Positions 26,919 through 36,112 of a stretch of DNA of 64,000 bases are shown one piece after another. The notes beneath the pieces were generated by a model. The model was not told where the DNA came from and did not search any database. It saw only the letters and a list, made by a program, of their open reading frames with translations. A program made the translations under genes and the position numbers. Every line of letters starts with the position of its first letter. The first letter of the stretch is position 1. The stretch is from Maricaulis sp. GTDB lineage: Bacteria; Pseudomonadota; Alphaproteobacteria; Caulobacterales; Maricaulaceae. Location: NCBI RefSeq assembly GCF_017642925.1, contig NZ_JAEPOL010000009.1:62001-126000 (forward strand), written 5' to 3'.

Positions 26919-28529
26919 TCAGTGCGAACCGCCAAGGCGGCCCAGCTTCACCTGGTAATCGACGGCCAGCCCGTAGGCGGGGTCGTCGTCGCTGTCGACC
27001 ATCAGCTGGCCGGCGCGGGAGAGGAGACGGTGGCAGTCGCGGCTGAGATGGCGCAGTTCCAGCTGTTTGCCGGCAGCCTCGTATTTCGCCGCCAGGTCTT
27101 CCAGCGCCTGCAGGGCCGACTGGTCGACCACCCGGCTGTCGGCAAAGTCGACCACCACGCGGTCGGGATCATTCTCGATGTCGAACAATTCCATGAAGCT
27201 GGCTGTCGAGCCGAAGAAGAGCGGTCCTTCCACCTGGTAGACCATCTGGCCCTCCTCACCCGCCACCTGGCGCGCGTGAATATGCGAAGCGGCCTTCCAG
27301 GCATAGACCAGGGCCGACACGATCACGCCGACGATCACGGCCACGGCGAGGTCGGCATAGACCGTCACGCCGGTGACCAGGATGATGACGAAAGCGTCCG
27401 AGCGCGGGATGCGGGTCAGGATGCTCAGGCTCTGCCAGGCGAAAGTGCCGATCACCACCATGAACATCACGCCCACCAGCGCGGCCAGCGGGATCTGCTC
27501 GATCAGGCTGGAGCCGACGAGGATGAAGGCCAGCAGGAACAGAGCGGCCGACACGCCGGCCAGGCGCAGCCGGCCGCCGGATTTCACATTGATCATCGAC
27601 TGGCCGATCATGGCGCAGCCGCCCATGCCGCCGAAGAAGCCGGTCACCAGATTGGCGACGCCCTGGGCGACGCATTCCTGGGACGCCCCGCCGCGGCGGC
27701 CGGTGATCTCACCGACCAGGTTGAGGGTCAGGAGGCTCTCGATCAGGCCGATCGCCGACAGGATGAAGGCGTAGGGCAGGATGATCTGCAGCGTCTCCAG
27801 GCTCAGCGGCACCATGGGGATGTGGAATTGCGGCAGGCCGCCCTCGATCGAGGCGAGATCGCCGACGCGCGGCACCGGCAGGCCGAAACCGATCACCAGC
27901 GCTGCGACCACACCGATAGCCACCAGCGGCGCCGGAACCACTTTCGTCACCTTCGGGACCACCCAGATCAGCGCCATGGTCAGGGCCACCAGGCCCAGGG
28001 TCAGGAGCAGCGGCCAGCCAGTCATCCAGACATGCTCGCCGGCCTCATTGACCACTTTGGACTGTTCCAGCTGGGCGAGGAAGATCACGATGGCCAAGCC
28101 ATTGACGAAGCCCAGCATCACCGGGTGCGGCACCATTCGGATGAACTTGCCCAGCTTCAGCACGCCGGCCGTGATCTGGATGACCCCCATCAGCACCACG
28201 GTGGCGAACAGGTATTCGATCCCGTGTTCGGCCACGAGATGCACCATCACCACCGCCAGCGCGCCGGTGGCGCCGGAGATCATGCCGCGGCGGCCACCGA
28301 ACAGGGCCGTGATCAGGCCGACGATGAAGGCGGCATAAAGCCCGGCCAGCGGCGGCACACCGGCCACGAAGGCAAAGGCCACCGCTTCGGGCACCAGAGC
28401 CAGCGCCACGGTCAGGCCCGCCAGCAGCTCGATCCGGATGCGCGACGGGGTCAGCGGCGGCAGGGTGCCCCGGTCGCCGACAGACGCGGCCAGACGTTCC
28501 GTGAAGGCGGCAAGAGAGGTGCGGATCAT
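26919..28529 (-). CDS. SulP-family inorganic anion transporter with STAS domain
   Basis: Taken from the ATG at 28529 (536 residues); in-frame ATGs up to 33 codons upstream are possible, and none has a clear ribosome-binding site. The N-terminal 400 residues hold the SulP membrane core: [35 protein letters not shown], and [15 protein letters not shown], with about 10-12 helices. A cytoplasmic STAS domain occupies the last 110 residues ([35 protein letters not shown]). SulP proteins carry sulfate, bicarbonate or dicarboxylates; the substrate cannot be fixed here. An exported carbonic anhydrase nearby makes bicarbonate conceivable, but that is weak. Confidence 0.88.
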   Translation of the reverse strand: MIRTSLAAFTERLAASVGDRGTLPPLTPSRIRIELLAGLTVALALVPEAVAFAFVAGVPPLAGLYAAFIVGLITALFGGRRGMISGATGALAVVMVHLVAEHGIEYLFATVVLMGVIQITAGVLKLGKFIRMVPHPVMLGFVNGLAIVIFLAQLEQSKVVNEAGEHVWMTGWPLLLTLGLVALTMALIWVVPKVTKVVPAPLVAIGVVAALVIGFGLPVPRVGDLASIEGGLPQFHIPMVPLSLETLQIILPYAFILSAIGLIESLLTLNLVGEITGRRGGASQECVAQGVANLVTGFFGGMGGCAMIGQSMINVKSGGRLRLAGVSAALFLLAFILVGSSLIEQIPLAALVGVMFMVVIGTFAWQSLSILTRIPRSDAFVIILVTGVTVYADLAVAVIVGVIVSALVYAWKAASHIHARQVAGEEGQMVYQVEGPLFFGSTASFMELFDIENDPDRVVVDFADSRVVDQSALQALEDLAAKYEAAGKQLELRHLSRDCHRLLSRAGQLMVDSDDDPAYGLAVDYQVKLGRLGGSH

Positions 28530-28737
28530 GGCTGGGTCCGTTGTTCGGCGAAACCGCATCATGCAGGTCCCGCGGCAGGATGTCGCGATGCCGCCTCTTA
28601 TGCTGCAACGCAGCAGATGGCCACCCTTGCAACGCATCGACGATGAAAAATGATCGTCAAGGTCGCATTAACCACGCTCCTCAACGAAATATTTGTCCCG
28701 ATCTGCGCATCCTGATCCGGAACGAAGGGGATTTGAC

Positions 28738-30270
28738 GTGGATTATTCGAGCGTTGCCAAGCCGTCCGGCACCGGCCCTGCCAATGATACGTCCGAGCCG
28801 ATCCGGCCCGCCATCGCCGACACGGCGTCGCTGACCCGTGCCCAGCTGAAGGCCCAGGCCCGCGCGCCGCAGCACCGCGTGAACCGCAAGGCGCTGAGCC
28901 ATATCCTGCAATCCCTCGACATTTTCGTCACCGTGATCGTCGCCGCGGCTGGCGCCTACGCCATGTCCGGCGGACGCGTGACCGAAGTCGCCGCCGGCGA
29001 ACTCCTGCCGGTCGTCGCCTTTACCGTGCTGGCTCCGGCGCTCCTGATGCTCAGCGGCGTCTACCGGATCGAACCGCGCGAGGTCGGCCTCTACCGCGTC
29101 GCCCGCGCCTTTATCGCGACGGGCCTGGCCGGATCGGCCATCACCGCGCTCGCCCTCGTCACCGCACCGCGCGCGACCGAACTGGTGGCCCTGTTCGCCA
29201 TGACCGGTGTCGGCGCACTGACCGTCCTGCACATCATCTATGCCGTCTTCATCGGTCACTGGGCTCGCGCCGGCCGCCTGGCGCGCAATGTCGTGCTGGT
29301 CGGCGCCACGCCGAATGCCCGCAAGCTGATCGCCGCCAATGCCGGGTCCGGCACGGTGAATGTCGTCGGCGTGTTCGACGACCGCAAGTCGCGCAGCCCG
29401 GCCGCCCTCGCCGGCGCGCCCTATCTCGGCTCGACCGACGACCTGTTCTCCTGGCCGCTGCTGCACGAGGTCGACCGCATCATCCTGACCGTGTCGCCCA
29501 AGGCCGAACAGCGCGTGCAGATGCTGCTCGCCAAGCTGCGCGCCCTGCCGCATTCGGTCTGCCTGCTGCTGGACCTGGACAGTTTCGATCCGGCCGAAAC
29601 CTCGCTCGACGATATCGTCGGCGTGCAGGCTGCCCGCATGAACGGTGTCGAGGAGCGCCTCGGCCACCTTGTGCTCAAGCGCATCACCGACCTCGCCTTC
29701 AGCCTCGTCATGTCGCTGTTTGCCCTGCCCGTGATGGCGCTGATCGCGCTGGCGGTGAAGCTGGACAGCCCCGGCCCCATCCTGTTCCGCCAGACCCGCG
29801 AGGGCTTCAATGGCCGTCCGATCGAAGTGCTGAAATTCCGCACCATGCGTCACGATCCCCGCAGCCAGGACGGCCCGGTGCGTCAGGTCGAATTCGACGA
29901 TCCGCGTGTCACCCGTATTGGCGGTTTCCTGCGCAAGACCTCGCTCGACGAGCTGCCGCAGCTGTGGAATGTCGTCGCCGGTTCGATGTCGCTGGTCGGT
30001 CCGCGTCCGCACGCGCCGGGCATGCGCACCGGCGGGACGGAAACCTCCAAACTGGTGGCCGAATACGCCCACCGCCACCGCGTGAAGCCGGGCATTACCG
30101 GCTGGGCCCAGATCAACGGCTCGCGCGGTCCGCTGCATTCCCCCGAAGCCGCCCGCGAACGCGTCCGCCTGGACCTGGAATACATCGCCCGCGCCAACTT
30201 CTGGTTCGACCTCTGGATCATGCTCCGCACCCTGCCGGCGCTCCTGGGCGACAAGGTGAATATCCGGTAG
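28738..30270 (+). CDS. Exopolysaccharide-initiating polyprenyl-phosphate sugar phosphotransferase
   Basis: I take GTG 28738 as start because AAGGGG lies 7 bases upstream; the product is 510 residues. The N-terminal half has four or five transmembrane helices and a nucleotide-binding-like CoA/Rossmann segment ([14 protein letters not shown]). The C-terminal domain is the bacterial sugar transferase: [82 protein letters not shown]. This family (WcaJ/PssY-like) places the first sugar-1-phosphate on undecaprenyl phosphate at the inner membrane. It heads the exopolysaccharide locus that follows. Confidence 0.92.
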   Translation: MDYSSVAKPSGTGPANDTSEPIRPAIADTASLTRAQLKAQARAPQHRVNRKALSHILQSLDIFVTVIVAAAGAYAMSGGRVTEVAAGELLPVVAFTVLAPALLMLSGVYRIEPREVGLYRVARAFIATGLAGSAITALALVTAPRATELVALFAMTGVGALTVLHIIYAVFIGHWARAGRLARNVVLVGATPNARKLIAANAGSGTVNVVGVFDDRKSRSPAALAGAPYLGSTDDLFSWPLLHEVDRIILTVSPKAEQRVQMLLAKLRALPHSVCLLLDLDSFDPAETSLDDIVGVQAARMNGVEERLGHLVLKRITDLAFSLVMSLFALPVMALIALAVKLDSPGPILFRQTREGFNGRPIEVLKFRTMRHDPRSQDGPVRQVEFDDPRVTRIGGFLRKTSLDELPQLWNVVAGSMSLVGPRPHAPGMRTGGTETSKLVAEYAHRHRVKPGITGWAQINGSRGPLHSPEAARERVRLDLEYIARANFWFDLWIMLRTLPALLGDKVNIR

Positions 30271-30303
30271 CGCAGCGCCGCTTTCCCCGGATCCTCCCCT
30301 CTG

Positions 30304-30345
30304 CTTTCCCCGGAGGAGCGAAGCGAATTCCGGGGCCGGGGGAAA
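30304..30345 (+). repeat. Truncated family-1 repeat, copy C
   Basis: CTTTCCCCGGAGGAGCGAAG followed by CGAATTCCGGGGCCGGGGG matches the left end of family 1 and stops short of the usual right end. It lies in the 357-base gap downstream of the initiating transferase; the rest of that gap holds the inverted repeat listed next and no gene. Confidence 0.75.
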
Positions 30346-30394
30346 TACTGTCGAGCGTGCAGGACGACTAGGGGCACAACGCCACAACCGTCTC

Positions 30395-30542
30395 CGTCAC
30401 CCTGACGAAAGTCAGGGCCCAGTTCACAAGGCTGGGCGGTCGCGAACGTGCGTTCGTCGTGCTTGCCTGCTGGCCCGTTTCTGAGCTTCAAACGCCCGAA
30501 TTCCGCTACGCGGTCTGGGTCCTGACTTTCGTCAGGATGACG
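30395..30542. repeat. Inverted repeat with 22-base arms (CCTGACGAAAGTCAGG type)
   Basis: The arms CGTCACCCTGACGAAAGTCAGG (30395-30416) and its near-perfect reverse complement (30521-30542, one mismatch) enclose about 100 bases. Each arm also contains its own small palindrome, CCTGACGAAAGTCAGG. The element has no reading frame of note and looks like a non-autonomous intergenic repeat. Confidence 0.7.
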
Positions 30543-30627
30543 GCGTGGGGAGACGAACAATCTTGCCCCACTTGCCAAGACTGTTGTTCAACCTGAGGAA
30601 AGTGGTGTGATTGGGAAAATGCGGGGA

Positions 30628-31707
30628 TCAAACCCCGTAAAACCCGGTCAACCGGTTCAGCTTGCGCATGGCCTTCCCCGTCAGGCGGGCCACCTGTCCG
30701 GTGCGTTCCGGGTGGGCCCAGTCGGAGGTGTCGAGTACGGTCTTGCGGGCGGCGGCGGCCCAGCCGGCCGGTGCGCAATAGCCGCCGGCGAGACCGACCT
30801 GGCAGGTCGCCAGATCCTTCTTGAAGGCAAACTGGCCGGGGCCGAGATCGACGCCTTTCTGGCCGGCTTCGGCAGCGCGGCGGGCGCTTTCCACCATCAG
30901 CACGAGGCCAGGGCTGATCGCACCGAGATCGCGGTCATAGGCGGGGAACCAGTATTGCACCAGCCGCTCGCTCGCCATGCCGACATGGACGGCGGCGAAC
31001 CTGCCGTCGATTTCCAGGCTGGAGCAAACGCCCCAGAATGTATCGCTGCGCCGGCGCAGCACCGCTTCGAGCAGTTTGCGGGTCCAGGCGACCGAGAAGA
31101 CGTCGAACACGCCGCTCTCGGAGTATTGCGCGCGCTTCCAGGCCAGCATCTGCGCCATGGCTTCAGGACGCGTGTCGTGCATGGTGAAGCGATGGCCGCC
31201 CTCGGCCTCTTCCAGACGGCGGAACCGCGTGCGGATATTGCGCACGATCTTGGAATTGATCGAGCGGCGGTTCTCGTGCCAGGCGTCGAACCCGTCCGAG
31301 ACATCGATGATCCAGCCGCCATCATAGCCCAGCGCGTGCGGCCGGAAGGCCGGCTGGCTGGCAAGCGCGCTGTGGAACAGGAAGATCGGGATGCCCGCGC
31401 CCTTCAGCCAGGCCATCAGATCGACCGGGCGGCCCGGCTCGCCGATCACGCCATGCACATCGCCCAGCGGTCCGGCGAGCGGACGGGCAAAGCCGAACCT
31501 GCCCGTGTGCAGCGGCAGGAAGCCCACCGGCACGCCGTTTTCGCGCACCGTGACCACCCGCGTATCCGCGCGCACTTCCTCGCAGCATTCGGCAAAGTCG
31601 AGCGCGAAATACGGGCTGGCCAGCGCCGCGTCATTTGCAACGAATTCGGCCCAGGCCTCGCGCTCGTCGGCAGCGAGATCACTGGGTTTTTTCAGTGCCA
31701 CATCCAT
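30628..31707 (-). CDS. GNAT-fold (FemAB/CelD-like) acyltransferase of the exopolysaccharide locus
   Basis: The 359-residue product fits the BioF2/CelD-like double-GNAT family: ASPYFALDFAECCEEV at the front, VPVGFLPLHTGRFGF, and GWIIDVSDGFDAWHENRRSINSK in the middle. FTMHDTRPEAMAQMLAWKRAQY precedes the second GNAT core (FAAVHVGMAS, YDRDLGAISPGLVLMVES, VDLGPGQFAFKKDLA). Relatives in polysaccharide clusters are thought to acylate sugars or transfer amino acids. Here it points the other way from its neighbours, opposite the flippase gene, and is likely a polymer-decorating enzyme. Donor and acceptor are unknown. Confidence 0.75.
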   Translation of the reverse strand: MDVALKKPSDLAADEREAWAEFVANDAALASPYFALDFAECCEEVRADTRVVTVRENGVPVGFLPLHTGRFGFARPLAGPLGDVHGVIGEPGRPVDLMAWLKGAGIPIFLFHSALASQPAFRPHALGYDGGWIIDVSDGFDAWHENRRSINSKIVRNIRTRFRRLEEAEGGHRFTMHDTRPEAMAQMLAWKRAQYSESGVFDVFSVAWTRKLLEAVLRRRSDTFWGVCSSLEIDGRFAAVHVGMASERLVQYWFPAYDRDLGAISPGLVLMVESARRAAEAGQKGVDLGPGQFAFKKDLATCQVGLAGGYCAPAGWAAAARKTVLDTSDWAHPERTGQVARLTGKAMRKLNRLTGFYGV

Positions 31708-31845
31708 GGTGATGAGCCTGCGTCATTGTCCCCGCTGCAACACTAGGTCGAACCCCTTATCAGGACATGAAGATTCCTGATGCCGGTCGCCTCCCGCGCG
31801 GCATCGCGCTTGCATGGTTCGCCTCAAGGGCGAGTGGAGCGTTTC

Positions 31846-33303
31846 ATGCTTGGACGGTATCTTCTGGGTTATCTGCCGGTACAGGCCGCACAGGGTCTTG
31901 TGGGCTTTGGCAGCGTCGCCGTCTTCACGCGGCTGATGGCGCCGGAAGATTATGGCAGCTACGCCCTGGCACTGGCCGCCATGTCCTTGACCCACATCCT
32001 GATTTTCACCTGGCTGGAAGCCGCTGTCGCACGCTTTCATGCGCGCGCCGAACGCCGCGGCCGGATGCGCGAACACCTGATGACGGCCTATGCCGTCTAT
32101 GCCCTGATCGCGCTGGTCGCGGGCACGGTGCTGATCGGCCTGGTCCAGATCCTGCCGCTGGACGCGCGGCTCAAAACGGCACTCGCCTTCGCGGTCGTCG
32201 CTCTCCTTCTGCGTGCCGCGATGCAGATCGGCATGGAGACCCATCGCGCCCAGGGCGATGTGCGCCGCTTCTCCGCCCTGGAAGCGAGCTATCTCATGCT
32301 CGGCTTCATGATCGGTGTCGGCCTGATCCTGACGACGGATCTGGGCGCTGCCGGCATTTTCATCGGCCTGGCCGTGGCCGCCGGCGTGATGCTGGTCTTC
32401 GACCTGCCGGTGATGCTGAACCGTGCCCGCGGCGGCAAGCGCCAGAATGTGCGCGTTGCGGCCTATGCCGCCTACGGCCTGCCGGTGACGCTGTCCCTGA
32501 TCTTCGAACACCTGCTCTCGGTGGGCGACCGTTTCCTGATCGCCGGCTTTCTCGGCCAGGGCGCGGTCGGCATGTATGCCGCCGGCTACGGCCTCGCCGA
32601 CCGCCTGCTGGACATCATCTTCATCTGGTTCGGCGCGGCCGTGTGGCCGATGACGATCCGCGCCCTGGAACAGGACGGCAAGGCCGCCGCCCAGGCCGTC
32701 GCGGGACAGGCCGCCGGACTGATGGGCCTGATCGCCTTCCCTGCCGCCGCCGGGCTCGCCCTGGTCGCACAGCCGCTGACCGGCGTGCTGGTCGGCGAGG
32801 CGCTGCGCGAGGAAGCCGCCCGCATCCTGCCCTGGATCGCCCTGTCGGGTCTGATGAACGGCATGATGACCTATTATTTCCACGAGGCCTTCACCCTCAC
32901 CCGCCGCACCGGCGTGATGGCGGCGATCATGAGCGCCTCGGCCATTCTCAATCTGGGTCTCAACCTCGTCTTCATCCCGGCGTTCGGCCTGACCGGCGCC
33001 GCGCTGGCGACGGTTCTGGTCTATGCGCTGGCACTGGTGGTGTGCGTGGTGACGGGCCGCAGGCATTTCGCCCTGCCCCTGCCCTGGGCCGAATGGATCA
33101 AGGCCGGCAGCGCCACCGCGATCATGGCTGCCGCCGTGCTGGCCGTGCCCGGCCTGCCCGAGGCCTGGCAGACACTGGCCGTAAAAGCAGCAATTGGCGC
33201 AGTCGTTTACGCGATCTCAGCCTATGTGTTCGATATTGCCGGATGCCGGCAATGGCTGCGCGATGCCCGCGCACTGATCAAGCCGGCGGGGGCGACGACA
33301 TGA
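31846..33303 (+). CDS. Polysaccharide flippase (Wzx/MATE-like, MOP superfamily)
   Basis: The ATG at 31846 has GGAG 9 bases upstream; longer frames lack a site. The 485-residue protein is almost wholly membrane-embedded, with about 12-14 helices beginning YLPVQAAQGLVGFGSVAVFTRLMAPEDYGSYALALA. That opening, with the PEDYG motif, is characteristic of polysaccharide-biosynthesis flippases. It should move the lipid-linked repeat unit made by the neighbouring glycosyltransferases across the inner membrane. The stop overlaps the next start (ATGA), so it opens a four-gene coupled run. Confidence 0.9.
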   Translation: MLGRYLLGYLPVQAAQGLVGFGSVAVFTRLMAPEDYGSYALALAAMSLTHILIFTWLEAAVARFHARAERRGRMREHLMTAYAVYALIALVAGTVLIGLVQILPLDARLKTALAFAVVALLLRAAMQIGMETHRAQGDVRRFSALEASYLMLGFMIGVGLILTTDLGAAGIFIGLAVAAGVMLVFDLPVMLNRARGGKRQNVRVAAYAAYGLPVTLSLIFEHLLSVGDRFLIAGFLGQGAVGMYAAGYGLADRLLDIIFIWFGAAVWPMTIRALEQDGKAAAQAVAGQAAGLMGLIAFPAAAGLALVAQPLTGVLVGEALREEAARILPWIALSGLMNGMMTYYFHEAFTLTRRTGVMAAIMSASAILNLGLNLVFIPAFGLTGAALATVLVYALALVVCVVTGRRHFALPLPWAEWIKAGSATAIMAAAVLAVPGLPEAWQTLAVKAAIGAVVYAISAYVFDIAGCRQWLRDARALIKPAGATT

Positions 33304-34241
33304 CCATGATGGCCGACACTTCCCTGCGCGAATATGCCAATGCGGCCAGCCAGGCCGCCGACCGGATTTCCATGTCGGTTCTGGTGCCCTTCTATGGCGA
33401 CAATCCGGGCGGTCTGGTGCGGGCGCTGGAAGGCCAGGCGGCCGGCGATGTCGAGATCGTGCTCTATGATGATGGCGAGCCCGACCGCGAACTCAATGCC
33501 GCGCTGTCCCTGCTGCTCGCCAGCCTGGAAACCCCGGCGCGCCTTTTGACCTCGACCCGCAATCGCGGCCGCTCGGAAGGCCGCAACCTGCTGGCAGAAC
33601 AGGCCCGCGGCGAGTGGCTGGTCTTTCTGGACGCCGACATGCGTCCGGGCGGTCCCGCCTTCCTGCAGACCTATCGCGCCCTGGCCGCCCGCGGCGGGTT
33701 CGACGCCGCCTATGGCGGTCACGCCACCGACTGGCCGTCCGAGCGCGAACTGGAACTGCACGCCGCACTCACCCGTTCGTGCGAGGAGCATGGTGCCGAG
33801 GAGCGCAATGTCACCGGTCCGACTGCCTTCTGCTCGTCCAACATCCTGGTGCGAGCCGATGTGATGAAAGCCGTCCCCTTCGATACGGGCTTTACCGGCT
33901 GGGGATTCGAGGATGTCGACTGGGCGGTCATGGCCGCCCGCGAGTTCACCCTGGTACATGTCGACAATCCGGCTTGGCATGGCGGTCTGCAATCGCCGGC
34001 GGCCCTGCTGGCGAAATTCCGGGCCGGCGCCGTGAACTACCGCCGCCTGCTCGACCGTCATCCCGAACTGGCCGGACTGCCCGGCGCCCGTGCGGCGCGC
34101 ACGCTGGCCCGTATTCCCGGCCAGGCGGCCCTGCGCGGCATCTGGTCGATGATCACCCGCAGCCCTGTCCTGCCGATGAAGCTGCGCACGACGGCCCTCA
34201 AACTGTGGCGCGCCAGCTGGACCGCGGAGGCCCTGTCATGA
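33300..34241 (+). CDS. Family 2 glycosyltransferase
   Basis: The ATG at 33300 overlaps the flippase stop. The 313-residue protein has the GT-A fold: MSVLVPFYGDNPGGLVRALEGQ, NRGRSEGRNLLAEQARGEWLVFLDADM with the DxD-type metal-binding motif (DAD), and the later GWGFEDVDWAVMA, the ED(V) D catalytic block found in galactosyltransferase-like C-terminal domains. It probably adds a sugar to the polyprenyl-linked repeat unit in the cytoplasm. Donor sugar is not predictable. The next gene starts inside its stop codon. Confidence 0.88.
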   Translation: MTMMADTSLREYANAASQAADRISMSVLVPFYGDNPGGLVRALEGQAAGDVEIVLYDDGEPDRELNAALSLLLASLETPARLLTSTRNRGRSEGRNLLAEQARGEWLVFLDADMRPGGPAFLQTYRALAARGGFDAAYGGHATDWPSERELELHAALTRSCEEHGAEERNVTGPTAFCSSNILVRADVMKAVPFDTGFTGWGFEDVDWAVMAAREFTLVHVDNPAWHGGLQSPAALLAKFRAGAVNYRRLLDRHPELAGLPGARAARTLARIPGQAALRGIWSMITRSPVLPMKLRTTALKLWRASWTAEALS

Positions 34242-35005
34242 ACGCGCCCTACACACCCGGCTCCGGCCTCGGTGCCGCCCTGAACCGCCGCTGGGTCCGC
34301 TTTGCGGCCCGCCAGCCGATGCGGATCGATCTCGACCACGCCATCGTCACCTTCACCTTCGACGATTTCCCCAAATCGGCCGCCACGACCGGCGCGGCCG
34401 TGCTGGAACGTCATGGCTGGCGCGGCACCTATTACGCCTCGGCCGGCTATGCCGGCGGCGAGACCCATCACGGCGCCATGTTCGATGCCGGCGATCTCGC
34501 CCGGCTGACGGCAGACGGTCACGAGATCGCCTGCCACACCTATGGCCATCTCGACGCCTCCGCCGTTTCCGACCGCGCACTGGTCGCCGATGTCGAGCGC
34601 AATGCCCGCGCCCTGGCCGCGATGGGCCACGAAGCCGAGATCACATCCTTTGCCTTCGCCTATGGCGAGGCGACACCGGCTGCCAAACTGGCGCTGGGCG
34701 ACCGTTTCACCACGCTGCGCGGCATCCGCGCCGGCATCAATCGCGGCACGGTGGATCGCGGCCTGCTCGCCTCCGTACCGCTGGACGGCGGCGAGGCCGG
34801 CATTGCCCGCGCCATCGAGGCCGCCGGCACGCTGCCGGATCATCCCGGCTGGCTGATCTACTACGCCCACGACATCCAGGACGCGCCGACGCAGTGGGGC
34901 TGCACCCCGGCCCAGTTCGAACGGGTGTGCGAGGCGGTTGAGGCGTCCGGCGCACAGGTCATGACCATGGCCGAAGCGGCGCGCCTTATGGGGAGAGAAG
35001 AATGA
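34238..35005 (+). CDS. Polysaccharide deacetylase (carbohydrate esterase 4-like)
   Basis: The 255-residue protein begins in an ATGA overlap with the preceding glycosyltransferase. The NodB-type motifs are visible: TFTFDDFP (D42, D43; one is the catalytic base, the other a metal ligand), HTYGH (H100, H104; metal ligands), FAFAYGE in place of the usual RxPxG, and LIYYAHDI with the late His. No signal peptide is present, so it may act on the lipid-linked precursor in the cytoplasm or be translocated in another way. It should remove N- or O-acetyl groups from sugars. Confidence 0.87.
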   Translation: MNAPYTPGSGLGAALNRRWVRFAARQPMRIDLDHAIVTFTFDDFPKSAATTGAAVLERHGWRGTYYASAGYAGGETHHGAMFDAGDLARLTADGHEIACHTYGHLDASAVSDRALVADVERNARALAAMGHEAEITSFAFAYGEATPAAKLALGDRFTTLRGIRAGINRGTVDRGLLASVPLDGGEAGIARAIEAAGTLPDHPGWLIYYAHDIQDAPTQWGCTPAQFERVCEAVEASGAQVMTMAEAARLMGREE

Positions 35006-35913
35006 GTGTATCCGTCATCATCCCGACCTTCCGCCGGCCCGAAGGCCTGCGGCATGCCGTGGAAAGCGTTCTGGCCCAGTCGCACCAGCCCGACCAGCTG
35101 GTGATCGTCGACAATGACCCGGCCGGCAGCGCCGCGCGGGTCGCCGCGACCGCGAAAGCCATCGCACGCTGCGAGGTGGTCTATATCCACGAGCCGCAAC
35201 CGGGTGTGTCGAATGCCCGCAATGCCGGTTTTGCCGCCGCGACCGGCCGCTATATCGCCTTCCTCGACGATGACGAGATCGCCTCGGTCGGCTGGCTGGA
35301 AGCCCTGCTCGACACCGCCCGCACGCTCGACGCCAGCGTCGTGTTCGGACCGCTGCGCGGCGAAGCGCTCGACGTCTCCGGCATCCGCGCCGATCTGGCA
35401 CACCGGCTCTATTCCCGCGTCGGCCCGGCGCAGGACTGCCGCCTGGACAAGCCGTTCGGCTGCGGCAATTCCCTCATTGACCGTGACGCGTTCGAGATTG
35501 CCGACCGGCCCTTCGATCCGCGCATGAATGCCTCGGGCGGCGAGGATGATGTCTTCTTCGCCCTGCTGGCCCGCCAGGGTGCCCGCTTCGCCTGGTCGGC
35601 GAAGGCGGTCGGTATCGAAACTGTCGATGCCACGCGCACCGGCTGGCGCTACCTCCTGGCGCGCTCCTTCGCCTTCGGACAGGGCGCGACCCAGTCGTGC
35701 AGCCGCGGCGAGCGCATGAACTGGCCGGGCATCGTGTTCTGGATGGGTGTGGGCCTCGCCCAGACACTGGTCTACGGCTCGCTCGCCGGCCTCACCAGCC
35801 TCGCCATGCCCCGCCGCGCCGCCGAATTCCTCGACCGCTGTGTCCAGGGCGCCGGAAAATTCCTCTGGATCGAAGCCTTCGAACCGCGGTTTTACGGCCA
35901 GATTGAGGGGTAG
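35002..35913 (+). CDS. Family 2 glycosyltransferase
   Basis: This 303-residue protein is coupled to the deacetylase by an ATGA overlap. GT-A motifs: VSVIIPTFRRPEGLRHAVES, QLVIVDNDP, GVSNARNAGFAAATGRYIAFLDDDE (the DDD metal site), then GCGNSLIDRDAF and a terminal membrane-adjacent helix. It is the last gene of the flippase-GT-deacetylase-GT run and is presumably involved in repeat-unit assembly. A family-1 repeat begins 8 bases after the stop. Confidence 0.9.
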   Translation: MSVSVIIPTFRRPEGLRHAVESVLAQSHQPDQLVIVDNDPAGSAARVAATAKAIARCEVVYIHEPQPGVSNARNAGFAAATGRYIAFLDDDEIASVGWLEALLDTARTLDASVVFGPLRGEALDVSGIRADLAHRLYSRVGPAQDCRLDKPFGCGNSLIDRDAFEIADRPFDPRMNASGGEDDVFFALLARQGARFAWSAKAVGIETVDATRTGWRYLLARSFAFGQGATQSCSRGERMNWPGIVFWMGVGLAQTLVYGSLAGLTSLAMPRRAAEFLDRCVQGAGKFLWIEAFEPRFYGQIEG

Positions 35914-35921
35914 GCGCCCCA

Positions 35922-36029
35922 TTTTCCCCGGAGGAGCGAAGCGAATTCCGGGGTCTGGTTGAGTTTCCGCTGAAAACCCGGGACAAGCCCGTCTTCTGAT
36001 GCCAGGCCCCGGCACAAGGCCGGGGAAAG
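35922..36029 (+). repeat. Family-1 intergenic repeat, copy D
   Basis: A full copy: TTTTCCCCGGAGGAGCGAAG at the left, then TCTGGTTGAGTTTCCGC in the middle, and the palindrome CCCCGGCACAAGGCCGGGG at the right. It sits between the last glycosyltransferase and the hipA stop, followed by three short direct repeats ending in GGAAAGCGGCGCTTG (36040-36080). Confidence 0.85.
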
Positions 36030-36112
36030 CGGTGTGTGTGATGGGAAAGCGGCGCTTGTGATGAGAAAGCGGCGCTTGCGACGGGGGCGGCACACGCAAC
36101 CAACTTTCCCGC

